Shown here piece after piece: positions 1-5,321 of a stretch of DNA of 5,643 nucleotides. Location: the NCBI GenBank assembly GCA_020853995.1, contig JADYXV010000111.1, forward strand, positions 1-5,643, given 5' to 3'. This DNA is from Novosphingobium sp. Its GTDB lineage: Bacteria > Pseudomonadota > Alphaproteobacteria > Sphingomonadales > Sphingomonadaceae. Both the position numbers and the translations under genes were made by a program. Under the pieces are notes generated by a model, which made no database searches, was not told the origin of the DNA, and worked only from the letters and a program-made list of their open reading frames with translations. Each line of letters starts with the position of its first letter. The first letter of the stretch is position 1.

Positions 1-116
1 AATTGCTTGTACGCATAAGGTGCAGGTGGCAGCAGGTCTTGTGCTGTGGCTGGGTGTGCAACAGCCACCATTATGAGAAGCAAGACACCTGCAAACTGCT
101 TCACAAAACCTGTCAC
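1..116 (-). CDS. ccmH: CcmH, cytochrome c maturation thiol-disulfide protein (N-terminal part, cut by left edge)
   Basis: The first 38 codons of a gene that runs off the left edge. CcmH is a membrane-anchored periplasmic CXXC protein that, with CcmG, reduces apocytochrome c before heme attachment. The visible part is a Sec signal peptide (basic residue K6, hydrophobic core about residues 8-20, likely cleavage after PATA at residue 25), then QDLLPPAPYAYKQ, which resembles the start of mature CcmH proteins. The conserved CXXC would lie beyond the edge. I chose the GTG at 116-114 because it overlaps the ccmG stop as GTGA, matching the other junctions of this operon, and has a GGAGG 7 nt upstream (124-128). 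An in-frame GTG at 104-102 is possible but has a poorer ribosome site. Position after ccmG is the usual ccm order. The family call rests on context plus a short N-terminus. Confidence 0.82.
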   Translation of the reverse strand, partial: MTGFVKQFAGVLLLIMVAVAHPATAQDLLPPAPYAYKQ

Positions 117-664
117 TGCCCCGCCTCCGCCAGCTTGCGCAGGATCAGGTCAACGTCCTCTGGTCGGATTTCGCCGATGTGCTGATAGCGGATCACGCCC
201 TTACCATCGATCACGAAAGTTTCAGGCACGCCCGATGATCCGATGCCCACTTGCACTTCGGACACGTCATCTTTGCCGATACGCGTAAACGGGTTGCCGT
301 TGGTTGCCAGAAACTGCGCCACATCTTCGCCACGGTCACGTATGGCAACACCGTGAATTTCGACCCCACGCTTGGCCAGAGCGTCCATTTGGGGCGCTTC
401 GACTGCACATGGCACGCACCAACTTGCAAAAATGTTCAGCAGCTTGGGCTTACCCGTTTTGAAGTCTGCGGTCGAAAGGCCTGGCCGATCTTGCACAGCG
501 GCATCGAGTGCGAACTGCGGCAATGGCTTGCCCACAAAAGCGCTGGCCACTTCACGGTCAGCCGGGCGGACCAGCCCCCAGATAACGAGCACAAAAAAGG
601 CACCGAACAACGCGAGCGGCAACCAGATGGCCAAAGATGACCGTTTCGCTGTCGCCTCGGTCAC
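113..664 (-). CDS. ccmG: CcmG/DsbE, membrane-anchored thioredoxin-like protein of cytochrome c maturation
   Basis: A 183-residue periplasmic thiol-disulfide oxidoreductase that reduces the CXXCH cysteines of apocytochrome c (or CcmH) so that heme can be attached; the family receives electrons from DsbD/CcdA. One N-terminal membrane anchor spans about residues 11-32. A thioredoxin fold follows, with the active site WCVPC at 82-86 (C83, C86) in the context NIFASWC, and the cis-proline segment GVPETF with P147. Acidic residues around E88 match the acidic active site typical of CcmG. The length is normal for the family. The GTG start overlaps the ccmF stop by 4 nt (GTGA), with GGAGA 7 nt upstream. 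It is intact and ends in a 4-nt overlap with ccmH. The family call is secure. Confidence 0.96.
   Translation of the reverse strand: MTEATAKRSSLAIWLPLALFGAFFVLVIWGLVRPADREVASAFVGKPLPQFALDAAVQDRPGLSTADFKTGKPKLLNIFASWCVPCAVEAPQMDALAKRGVEIHGVAIRDRGEDVAQFLATNGNPFTRIGKDDVSEVQVGIGSSGVPETFVIDGKGVIRYQHIGEIRPEDVDLILRKLAEAGQ
124..128 (-). promoter_or_regulatory. Ribosome binding site of ccmH
   Basis: GGAGG on the minus strand, 7 nt upstream of the GTG at 116-114, inside the last codons of ccmG. It decides the ccmH start in favour of the GTG that overlaps the ccmG stop, rather than the in-frame GTG 12 nt further on. Confidence 0.65.
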
Positions 665-671
665 TTGATCG

Positions 672-676
672 TCTCC
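672..676 (-). promoter_or_regulatory. Ribosome binding site of ccmG
   Basis: GGAGA on the minus strand, 7 nt before the GTG start of ccmG at 664-662 and inside the ccmF 3' end. It supports the non-ATG start. It also means ccmG could be initiated on its own even if ribosomes leave ccmF at the premature stop. Confidence 0.55.
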
Positions 677-1935
677 AGCCGCGCTTTGCGATAGGCGATC
701 TTATCCTCTGCCCGCAACCGCCGCACATCATGCGCCACACGGCCAAAGAGTGAAAGAATGCCGCCCAATGCGACCAGCAACCCGCCCAGCCACAACAGCG
801 GCACAAACGGCTTCCACCAGAACCGCATCTGCCAGCGCCCGTCTTCGCCCTCATTGCCAAGCACAGCATAAAGCTGGCCATTCCAGCGTGTATGCAACGC
901 AGATTCGGTACGCTCGCCCGGTGGAGAGGAGAACGTACGCGCCTGCGGGTGCAACGTTACCGGCGCACCGCCTTTGTAAGATGCAGTTACCGTCGCGTCG
1001 AGCGCTGTCCAGTTTGGACCGGCCACCGGCGCAATGGCAATCAACTTTACCGTAATCGGCCCGACTTGCTGCGTATCGCCGACATTCATTGCGGCCAGAC
1101 GCTCGGTCGAAAACGCGCTTTCGCTGGCCGCGCCCAGAAGCGCCACCCCGATGCCGAAATGGGCAATGACCATGCCATAGACCGAAAGCGGCGTGCGGCG
1201 CAGATTGCGCCCCTTCAACGGCAACCAGCTTCCCACAGCAAGCCCGGCACCAACGGCAATGCCGATAATTGGCAAGATCCGGATATTGGGCGCAAACACC
1301 ACAACCGCCAGTAACCCGAGCGCGGTCACCAAAGCAGGAATGGCGACCACAGCAGTGATCCGCCCCGGCTTATCCTTGCGCCAGCGCAGCAGCGGGCCGA
1401 CGCTCATCATCAGCATCATCGGAATGACGAAGATTGCCGATACGGGGTTGAAGTATGGCGGCCCGACTGAAACTTTTGCGTCAAAAGCTTCGGTCATCAG
1501 CGGATAAAGTGTGCCAAGCAGCACAATAGCCAACGTGCCGCACAACATGACGTTGTTGAACACGAGGCTGCCTTCGCGGCTGAACAGGCTGAAGCGTTCG
1601 CCTTCGGTAACCGTGGAGGCGCGGAAGCCGAACAAGGCCAATGCACCGCCGATGTAAATTGCCAGCAGCGCCAGAATGAACGAGCCGCGTTCAGGATCGA
1701 CCGCAAAGGCATGAACCGATGTCAGGATACCCGAACGCACAAGGAACGTGCCGACCATCGACATCGAAAACGCGATGACGCCCAGCATTACCGTCCATGC
1801 GCGCAAGGCATTGCGGCTTGCAAGAACTGAGGCCGAATGGAGCAATGCCGTTGCCGCCAGCCAAGGCATCAGCGAAGCATTTTCGACCGGATCCCAGAAC
1901 CACCAGCCACCCCAGCCGAGCGTGTAATAGGCCCA

Positions 1936-1938
1936 TTA
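1936..1938 (-). other. Premature TAA in ccmF (expected TGG, Trp227)
   Basis: The coding strand reads TCT TAA TGG GCC TAT TAC where CcmF homologues have Ser-Trp-Trp-Ala-Tyr-Tyr. The plus strand has TTA where CCA would encode Trp, so two adjacent bases (1936-1937) differ as CC to TT. Both sides stay in the same frame: 22 codons separate the stop from the next Met codon. Confidence 0.9.
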
Positions 1939-2612
1939 AGACCCAGCCGTGATCCCGATGGTCAAAAAGATCCACGCGCCAAGCACCCACGGGCGCATGG
2001 CACGGGCAAATGCCGGCCCCACATCGCGGGTAACCAGCGCACCAATCGCGAAACTGAATGCCACCGAGAGACCGACATAGCCGACGTAAAGCGTAGGCGG
2101 ATGAAACGCCAGGCCGACGTCTTGGAGCAGCGGGTTCAGCCCTGCCCCTTCCGGCACGGCTTCAGGCAGCCGCTCAAACGGGTTCGAAGACAGCAGCAGG
2201 AAAGCATAAAAACCAATGCTGACAAAGGCTTGCCCAGCCAATGTCGCAATCAGTGTATCTTCGCGCAGACGCTTTTCAACCAGCGCAACGATCCCGCCCG
2301 ACATGGCCATGATCGTCACCCACAGCAGCATCGAACCTTCATGATTGCCCCAGGTGCCCGCCAGCTTGAAGATAAACGGTTTCATCGAGTGGCTGTTTGC
2401 CGCCACCAGTTTCACCGTCAGATCGGTTTCCAGAAACAGATCAATCAACGCCGTGAACGATAGGGCAACCAGCACGCCCTGCATAATCGCCAGAGGCCGG
2501 ACAAGACCCGTCATGGCAGCGCCACCCGGGCGCAGTGCAATCACGCCTGCGAAAAGCTGCAAGACGGCAAGAGCGGCGGCCATCCACAGGACGGCGAGAC
2601 CAAGTTCAGCAA

Positions 2613-3080
2613 TCATTTTGTCTCTGCCACCACCGCTTTGGCTTGCGCCTCGGTCATATCGCCCATCTGACGGGGCACATAATTTTCATCATGCTTGGCC
2701 AGGAGATTATCAGCGACAAAAGTTTGTCCATCCATCCGGCCTTCTGCCACGACGCCCGAACCTTCAACGAACAGGTCCGGCGTGATTCCTGTGAACCGAA
2801 CAGGAACGCTGGCCTTGCCATCGCCAACCAGAAAATCGATGGTAATGCCATCGGCCCGCGTCTTGAGCGACCCCTTTTCCACCATGCCGCCCAAGCGGAT
2901 TGCCCGACCTTGTTCGGGCGGGTCTTTCATCAGGTCGTTGGGAACGTAAAAATAGCTCGCCTGATTGGACAATGCATATGCCGCGAGCAGCCCCGCTCCG
3001 ATCAATGCGACGAGCGCGATCACCAGCAGCACCAGCCGCTGATGCTTTGGCTTGATACCGCCTGTTCTGGTTTCGCTCAC
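2613..3080 (-). CDS. ccmE: CcmE, periplasmic heme chaperone
   Basis: A 155-residue heme chaperone. It binds heme covalently through a histidine after CcmC presents it, then hands it to CcmF. A cytoplasmic N-terminus rich in basic residues (KPKHQR) precedes one membrane anchor at about 16-37. The periplasmic OB-fold beta domain follows (ASYFYVPNDL, RAIRLGGMVEKGS, VPVRFTGITPDLFVEGSGVVAEG). The heme-binding segment LLAKHDENY has H130, the covalent heme ligand of the HXXXY type, and Y134. The C-terminal tail is short and flexible, as usual. The start is GTG at 3080-3078, overlapping the ccmD stop (GTGA); the next in-frame Met is residue 51, inside the domain, so the GTG is well supported. The stop overlaps the ccmF ATG by 4 nt. 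Intact. Confidence 0.97.
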   Translation of the reverse strand: MSETRTGGIKPKHQRLVLLVIALVALIGAGLLAAYALSNQASYFYVPNDLMKDPPEQGRAIRLGGMVEKGSLKTRADGITIDFLVGDGKASVPVRFTGITPDLFVEGSGVVAEGRMDGQTFVADNLLAKHDENYVPRQMGDMTEAQAKAVVAETK

Positions 3081-3217
3081 TTGGCCCGCACCTTGTCACG
3101 CCGACGCTCAGACCTGACCATCGCCACAAGCGACAACCCGACCAGCAATAGCGTGCCAAACACGCCAATTGCCAGCGCCGCCATCACATAATCCCACTGA
3201 TCAAGACCTTCGCGCAT
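3077..3217 (-). CDS. ccmD: CcmD, small membrane protein of the heme export complex
   Basis: A 46-residue protein, short enough to be missed by length filters. It begins MREGLDQWDYVMAAL, has one transmembrane helix at about residues 10-33, and ends in a strongly basic tail (RSERRRDKVRAK). This is the typical CcmD layout. CcmD is known to assist release of holo-CcmE from the CcmABC complex. It lies between ccmC (22-nt gap) and ccmE (4-nt GTGA overlap), the canonical position. The ATG is preceded by AAGGGA with a 4-nt spacer. CcmD sequences are poorly conserved, so the call rests on size, topology and position. Confidence 0.9.
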   Translation of the reverse strand: MREGLDQWDYVMAALAIGVFGTLLLVGLSLVAMVRSERRRDKVRAK

Positions 3218-3221
3218 CGTG

Positions 3222-3227
3222 TCCCTT
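3222..3227 (-). promoter_or_regulatory. Ribosome binding site of ccmD
   Basis: AAGGGA on the minus strand in the 22-nt gap between the ccmC stop and the ccmD ATG at 3217, with a 4-nt spacer. It supports the choice of this small ORF and its start. Confidence 0.5.
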
Positions 3228-3239
3228 TATTACCGGCGC

Positions 3240-3968
3240 TTATCCGAGCGCCTTGCGACGCAAGCGCGCCTCGGTCTGGATTTCGGCAAGCAGTGTACGC
3301 ATCCGCGCTAGCACAACCCCGCCAAAAATCAGACTGAACCCCACCGCTGCAATCAATAGCGGCCACAGGAAAGTGCCATCGATGGCTGATTTTCCGGCGG
3401 TAATCGAAGGCGGCTGATGCAAGCTGTTCCACCACACGACTGAGCGGTTGATGATAGGAATATTGATCGCACCAACCAACCCGAAGATCGCCGTAATCCG
3501 GTTACCGCCTCCGCCCGAAGCCATATCGCGCTGCGCCGCTCCTGATAGCGCGATGTACCCGAAATATAGGAACAGCAGGATCAGGAAGCTGGTCAATCGC
3601 CCGTCCCACACCCACCAAGTCCCCCAAGTAGGCCGCGCCCAGATCGATCCGGTAGCAAGGCAGATTGCCGTGAATGCTGCGCCCGGTACAGCGGCTGCAC
3701 GTGCCGCAATCGCTGCCAGAGGATGCCGCCACACCAGTTCGACAAGGCTGGCTATCGCGATGGTTGACCACCCGGCCATGCCTAGCCAAGCGGCTGGAAC
3801 GTGGATGAACAGGATCCGGACCGTTTCACCCATCAGGCGATCAGGCGGGACGACAAGCAGTCCGTAAAGCACCGCGCCCATAGACAGGACAAGGCCCGAC
3901 ACCAGCAAAAGCGGCATCAGCCAACGCGCGAGGCGCAAGAAACGTGCGGGATTTGCAAATGCATGCAT
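3240..3968 (-). CDS. ccmC: CcmC, heme-handling membrane protein that loads heme onto CcmE
   Basis: A 242-residue integral membrane protein with about six transmembrane helices. It forms the CcmC:heme:CcmE complex that allows covalent heme attachment to CcmE. The periplasmic WWD motif WGTWWVWDGRLTS lies at about 115-127. It is flanked by the two conserved axial heme-ligand histidines, H56 in LFIHVPAAW and H184 in WWNSLHQPPS. The length is normal. The ATG at 3968-3966 gives MHAFANPARFLRLARW, a typical CcmC beginning; its Shine-Dalgarno is weak, since the purine-rich GGGAGAAGG (3988-3996) lies 19 nt away. It is the first gene of the ccm cluster in this window. ccmA and ccmB do not precede it, so they must lie elsewhere. 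Intact. Confidence 0.97.
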   Translation of the reverse strand: MHAFANPARFLRLARWLMPLLLVSGLVLSMGAVLYGLLVVPPDRLMGETVRILFIHVPAAWLGMAGWSTIAIASLVELVWRHPLAAIAARAAAVPGAAFTAICLATGSIWARPTWGTWWVWDGRLTSFLILLFLYFGYIALSGAAQRDMASGGGGNRITAIFGLVGAINIPIINRSVVWWNSLHQPPSITAGKSAIDGTFLWPLLIAAVGFSLIFGGVVLARMRTLLAEIQTEARLRRKALG

Positions 3969-4113
3969 GGGTGCGGGGCTATCGAATCCTTCTCCCGGCG
4001 ACCCCCGCCGCCGGTTTTGAATGCTCTGCCACTTGGCGCCAGCCGGAGCAAGCGCATTGCTTGCCCGACGCCCTAAAAGGCAATGCTCAATGCTGCCTGT
4101 TCAAAGGAGAGAA
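3969..4113. other. Intergenic leader between tRNA-His and ccmC, with inverted repeats
   Basis: I see no coding sequence on either strand. It should hold the ccm promoter or leader, unless ccm is read through from the tRNA, but I find no convincing -35/-10 pair. Inverted repeats: CCGGCG (3995-4000) with CGCCGG (4009-4014), loop 8 nt; GCAAGC (4048-4053) with GCTTGC (4059-4064), loop 5 nt; and GCATTGC (4054-4060) with GCAATGC (4080-4086), 19 nt apart. The last two share bases, so they could form mutually exclusive hairpins. On the minus strand the first stem directly abuts the purine-rich GGGAGAAGG upstream of ccmC. Confidence 0.5.
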
Positions 4114-4191
4114 TGGGGCGACCGAGGGGGTTCGAACCCCCGACCTCCGGTACCACAAACCGGCGCTCTAACCAACTGAGCTACGGTCGCC
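4114..4191 (-). tRNA. tRNA-His (anticodon GTG)
   Basis: A complete 78-nt cloverleaf on the minus strand. G-1 is at 4191. The acceptor stem is GCGACCG/CGGTCGC, then C73 and an encoded CCA (4116-4114). The D arm is GCTC-AGTTGGTTA-GAGC. The anticodon stem is CCGGT/ACCGG with loop TTGTGGT, giving anticodon GTG (4156-4154). The variable loop is AGGTC and the T arm is GGGGG-TTCGAAC-CCCCT, with a terminal G-U pair. The extra G-1 opposite C73 is the main identity element read by most bacterial histidyl-tRNA synthetases. It stands alone between the gsp and ccm clusters, in the same orientation. All stems pair, so it should be functional. Confidence 0.97.
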
Positions 4192-4214
4192 ACACATCCG
4201 GCGCAACATGTGTG
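4191..4214 (-). repeat. Perfect 7-bp inverted repeat in the tRNA-His 5' leader
   Basis: CACACAT (4191-4197) and ATGTGTG (4208-4214) are perfect inverted copies separated by 10 nt. On the transcribed minus strand they can form a hairpin whose last base is G-1 of the tRNA, so the leader stem ends at the RNase P cleavage point. Its function is unknown. Confidence 0.55.
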
Positions 4215-4259
4215 CTGCGCGGGCTGGCCCATTTGCAGAAAGGCGCACAGAAGGGAAGC

Positions 4260-4284
4260 AAAATCTTGCGCTCGCCGCAAATTT
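4260..4284 (-). terminator. Possible Rho-independent terminator after gspK
   Basis: On the minus strand AAATTTGCG, loop GCGAG, then CGCAAGATTT, followed by a further T. Five perfect pairs (TTGCG/CGCAA) close the loop; a T-G pair, one A-A mismatch and two A-T pairs extend the stem, and it runs into a TTTT tract. It begins 32 nt after the gspK stop and upstream of the tRNA, so it would end the gsp transcript. The T tract is short and partly inside the stem. Confidence 0.4.
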
Positions 4285-4316
4285 AGCGCGAATTTCGCAA
4301 CCTGGGGATCTCGCCA

Positions 4317-5321
4317 TCAACGGCTGGAACGGTCACCCCAACTGCGGAAAGCCACGCGTGGCGGATTGTTGCCAACGTCGATCAAGGCTTGCTCTTCGAC
4401 CACCGCAGAATCGACCGTGACGGTCTGCGTTAGCAGGAACCAGCGGCTGCGCACCTGCAACTGTCCTTGCGGAACACCGCTAAGCCCATCTTCGCCAGTC
4501 GCTTCACTACCGGCAATGCCGCGCAAAGCATCCTCCCCAGCAGCCCACCCCAGCGCCGGACGTGCGCTTAACAAAGCGCGCGCACGCTCAACCGGGATGA
4601 CGGTTGGTGCCAGCATCGAAAGCAGCAAGGCCTGATCCGGACGCAACGTATTGACATTTATCGGTGAAAGTTCAGCCGCGGGCAGCGCACACAGCCAAGG
4701 CCGCATGCGTTCATAAAATTGCGGCGTCATCCCCCGCACCGCGCGAATCTCGCTCACGTCACCGATCAGGCGGCCCGCGGTACGATAGGGCACGGTGCCG
4801 CCTTGATAGGTTTCGTCCTCTGCGCCATTGGGCGAAGGCGCGTTATCACTGTCGATCCAATCAGCAATGGCATCGCTGGCAATCGCGCTTTCCGCAGGAG
4901 AAATGCCGAGGCCCGCCATCAGTGCGCGTAACTGGTTCAAACCCGCTACCCGCAGTTTCAAGACGCCTTGAGCGTCAGCCTCAACCAGCGAATTGAGATT
5001 GAAGCAATTTCCCGCATCATCCACTCGCGCCATGACCGTGCCGCGGGCCAGTGGCAGCGGAAATTCACGGCCCAACAATCCACCCCGGTCCACCGTGCGC
5101 TCTTGCGAAGTATCAACCATCGCCTTGATCCGCGCCATCGCCAGCGTTTCGGCGCTGGTGGCATAGAGCCGGGCCTGTGTCATCGCTTGCCCGTTTCCGG
5201 CAAGCCGTGTGGCAAGGTGCAACCGGTCAAGCATGATTGCAGCGATCACTGCCATAACCGCGACTAACAACAGTACGGATAGGAGCGCAGCGCCGCGTTC
5301 CTTGGGGTTGCCGGGCGTCAC
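4317..5321 (-). CDS. gspK: GspK, minor pseudopilin of type II secretion
   Basis: A 334-residue minor pseudopilin. In known systems GspK forms a tip complex with GspI and GspJ that starts pseudopilus assembly and helps push substrates through the outer-membrane secretin. The N-terminus is a class III prepilin signal: KERG with cleavage after G10, then AALLSVLLLVAVMAVIA as the transmembrane/assembly helix. Mature residue 5 is Ser15, not Glu; absence of Glu5 is characteristic of GspK. The large domain has the acidic segment ADWIDSDNAPSPNGAEDETY (153-172), matching the conserved calcium-binding region, cysteines C106 and C211, and SPINVNTLRPDQ at about 219-230. The GTG start overlaps the gspJ stop by 4 nt (GTGA). 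It is intact. The next genes expected in many gsp operons (gspL, gspM) are absent downstream. Confidence 0.95.
   Translation of the reverse strand: MTPGNPKERGAALLSVLLLVAVMAVIAAIMLDRLHLATRLAGNGQAMTQARLYATSAETLAMARIKAMVDTSQERTVDRGGLLGREFPLPLARGTVMARVDDAGNCFNLNSLVEADAQGVLKLRVAGLNQLRALMAGLGISPAESAIASDAIADWIDSDNAPSPNGAEDETYQGGTVPYRTAGRLIGDVSEIRAVRGMTPQFYERMRPWLCALPAAELSPINVNTLRPDQALLLSMLAPTVIPVERARALLSARPALGWAAGEDALRGIAGSEATGEDGLSGVPQGQLQVRSRWFLLTQTVTVDSAVVEEQALIDVGNNPPRVAFRSWGDRSSR

Larger units (their letters stand above)
661..2616 (-). pseudogene. ccmF: CcmF, cytochrome c heme lyase subunit, interrupted by an in-frame TAA
   Basis: CcmF is a polytopic membrane protein that takes heme from holo-CcmE and, with CcmH/CcmI, ligates it to apocytochrome c. 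Read through, the frame has 652 codons including the final stop, the normal family length. Codon 227 is TAA (1936-1938). The 226-residue first part (1936-2616) ends at TIGITAGS and carries NHEGS (H92) and FHPPTLYVGYVG (H172). After the stop, the same frame gives WAYYTLGWGGWWFWDPVEN, containing the WWD motif (about 235-245), then H260, H302 and H486, the expected conserved histidines, ending ETIK. CcmF proteins normally read GSWWAYY here, so the stop replaces a Trp. There is no frameshift and no other lesion. The next ATG (1869, codon 250) lies beyond the WWD motif and has no clear Shine-Dalgarno, so neither piece would contain it. The gene overlaps ccmE (ATGA) and ccmG (GTGA). It is either a recent null allele or a sequence error. 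Confidence 0.93.

Noticed and set aside
661..1869. The C-terminal ccmF frame as an independent 402-residue gene
   Set aside because: It begins inside a conserved CcmF segment without a Shine-Dalgarno and is in frame with the first part. It is the remainder of a broken gene.
1936..1938. Programmed readthrough or recoding of the ccmF stop as Trp
   Set aside because: Stop-to-Trp recoding is known for UGA. The codon here is UAA, and no stimulatory element is evident. The other genes in the window also end in normal TGA and TAA stops.
1837..2463. A 208-codon plus-strand ORF opposite ccmF
   Set aside because: It is a shadow of a GC-rich coding strand: rich in Arg, Pro, Gln and His, with no recognisable domain, lying antisense to clearly conserved CcmF codons.
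3995..4018. CCGGCG/CGCCGG hairpin followed by TTTT on the plus strand as a terminator
   Set aside because: No plus-strand gene leads into it. In the orientation of the real genes the T run becomes A residues before the stem, so it would not terminate them.
4048..4064. GCAAGC/GCTTGC hairpin as a terminator for the tRNA transcript
   Set aside because: The stem has only 6 bp and no T tract follows it on the minus strand.
4114..4191. tRNA-His as an integration site of a mobile element
   Set aside because: There is no integrase, no repeat of the tRNA 3' end, and ordinary housekeeping genes lie on both sides.
3944..4286. Small plus-strand ORFs across the tRNA, including one reading GFEPPTSGTTNRRSNQLSYG
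   Set aside because: This is the well-known false protein made by translating the antisense strand of a tRNA gene. The tRNA-His cloverleaf explains the conservation.
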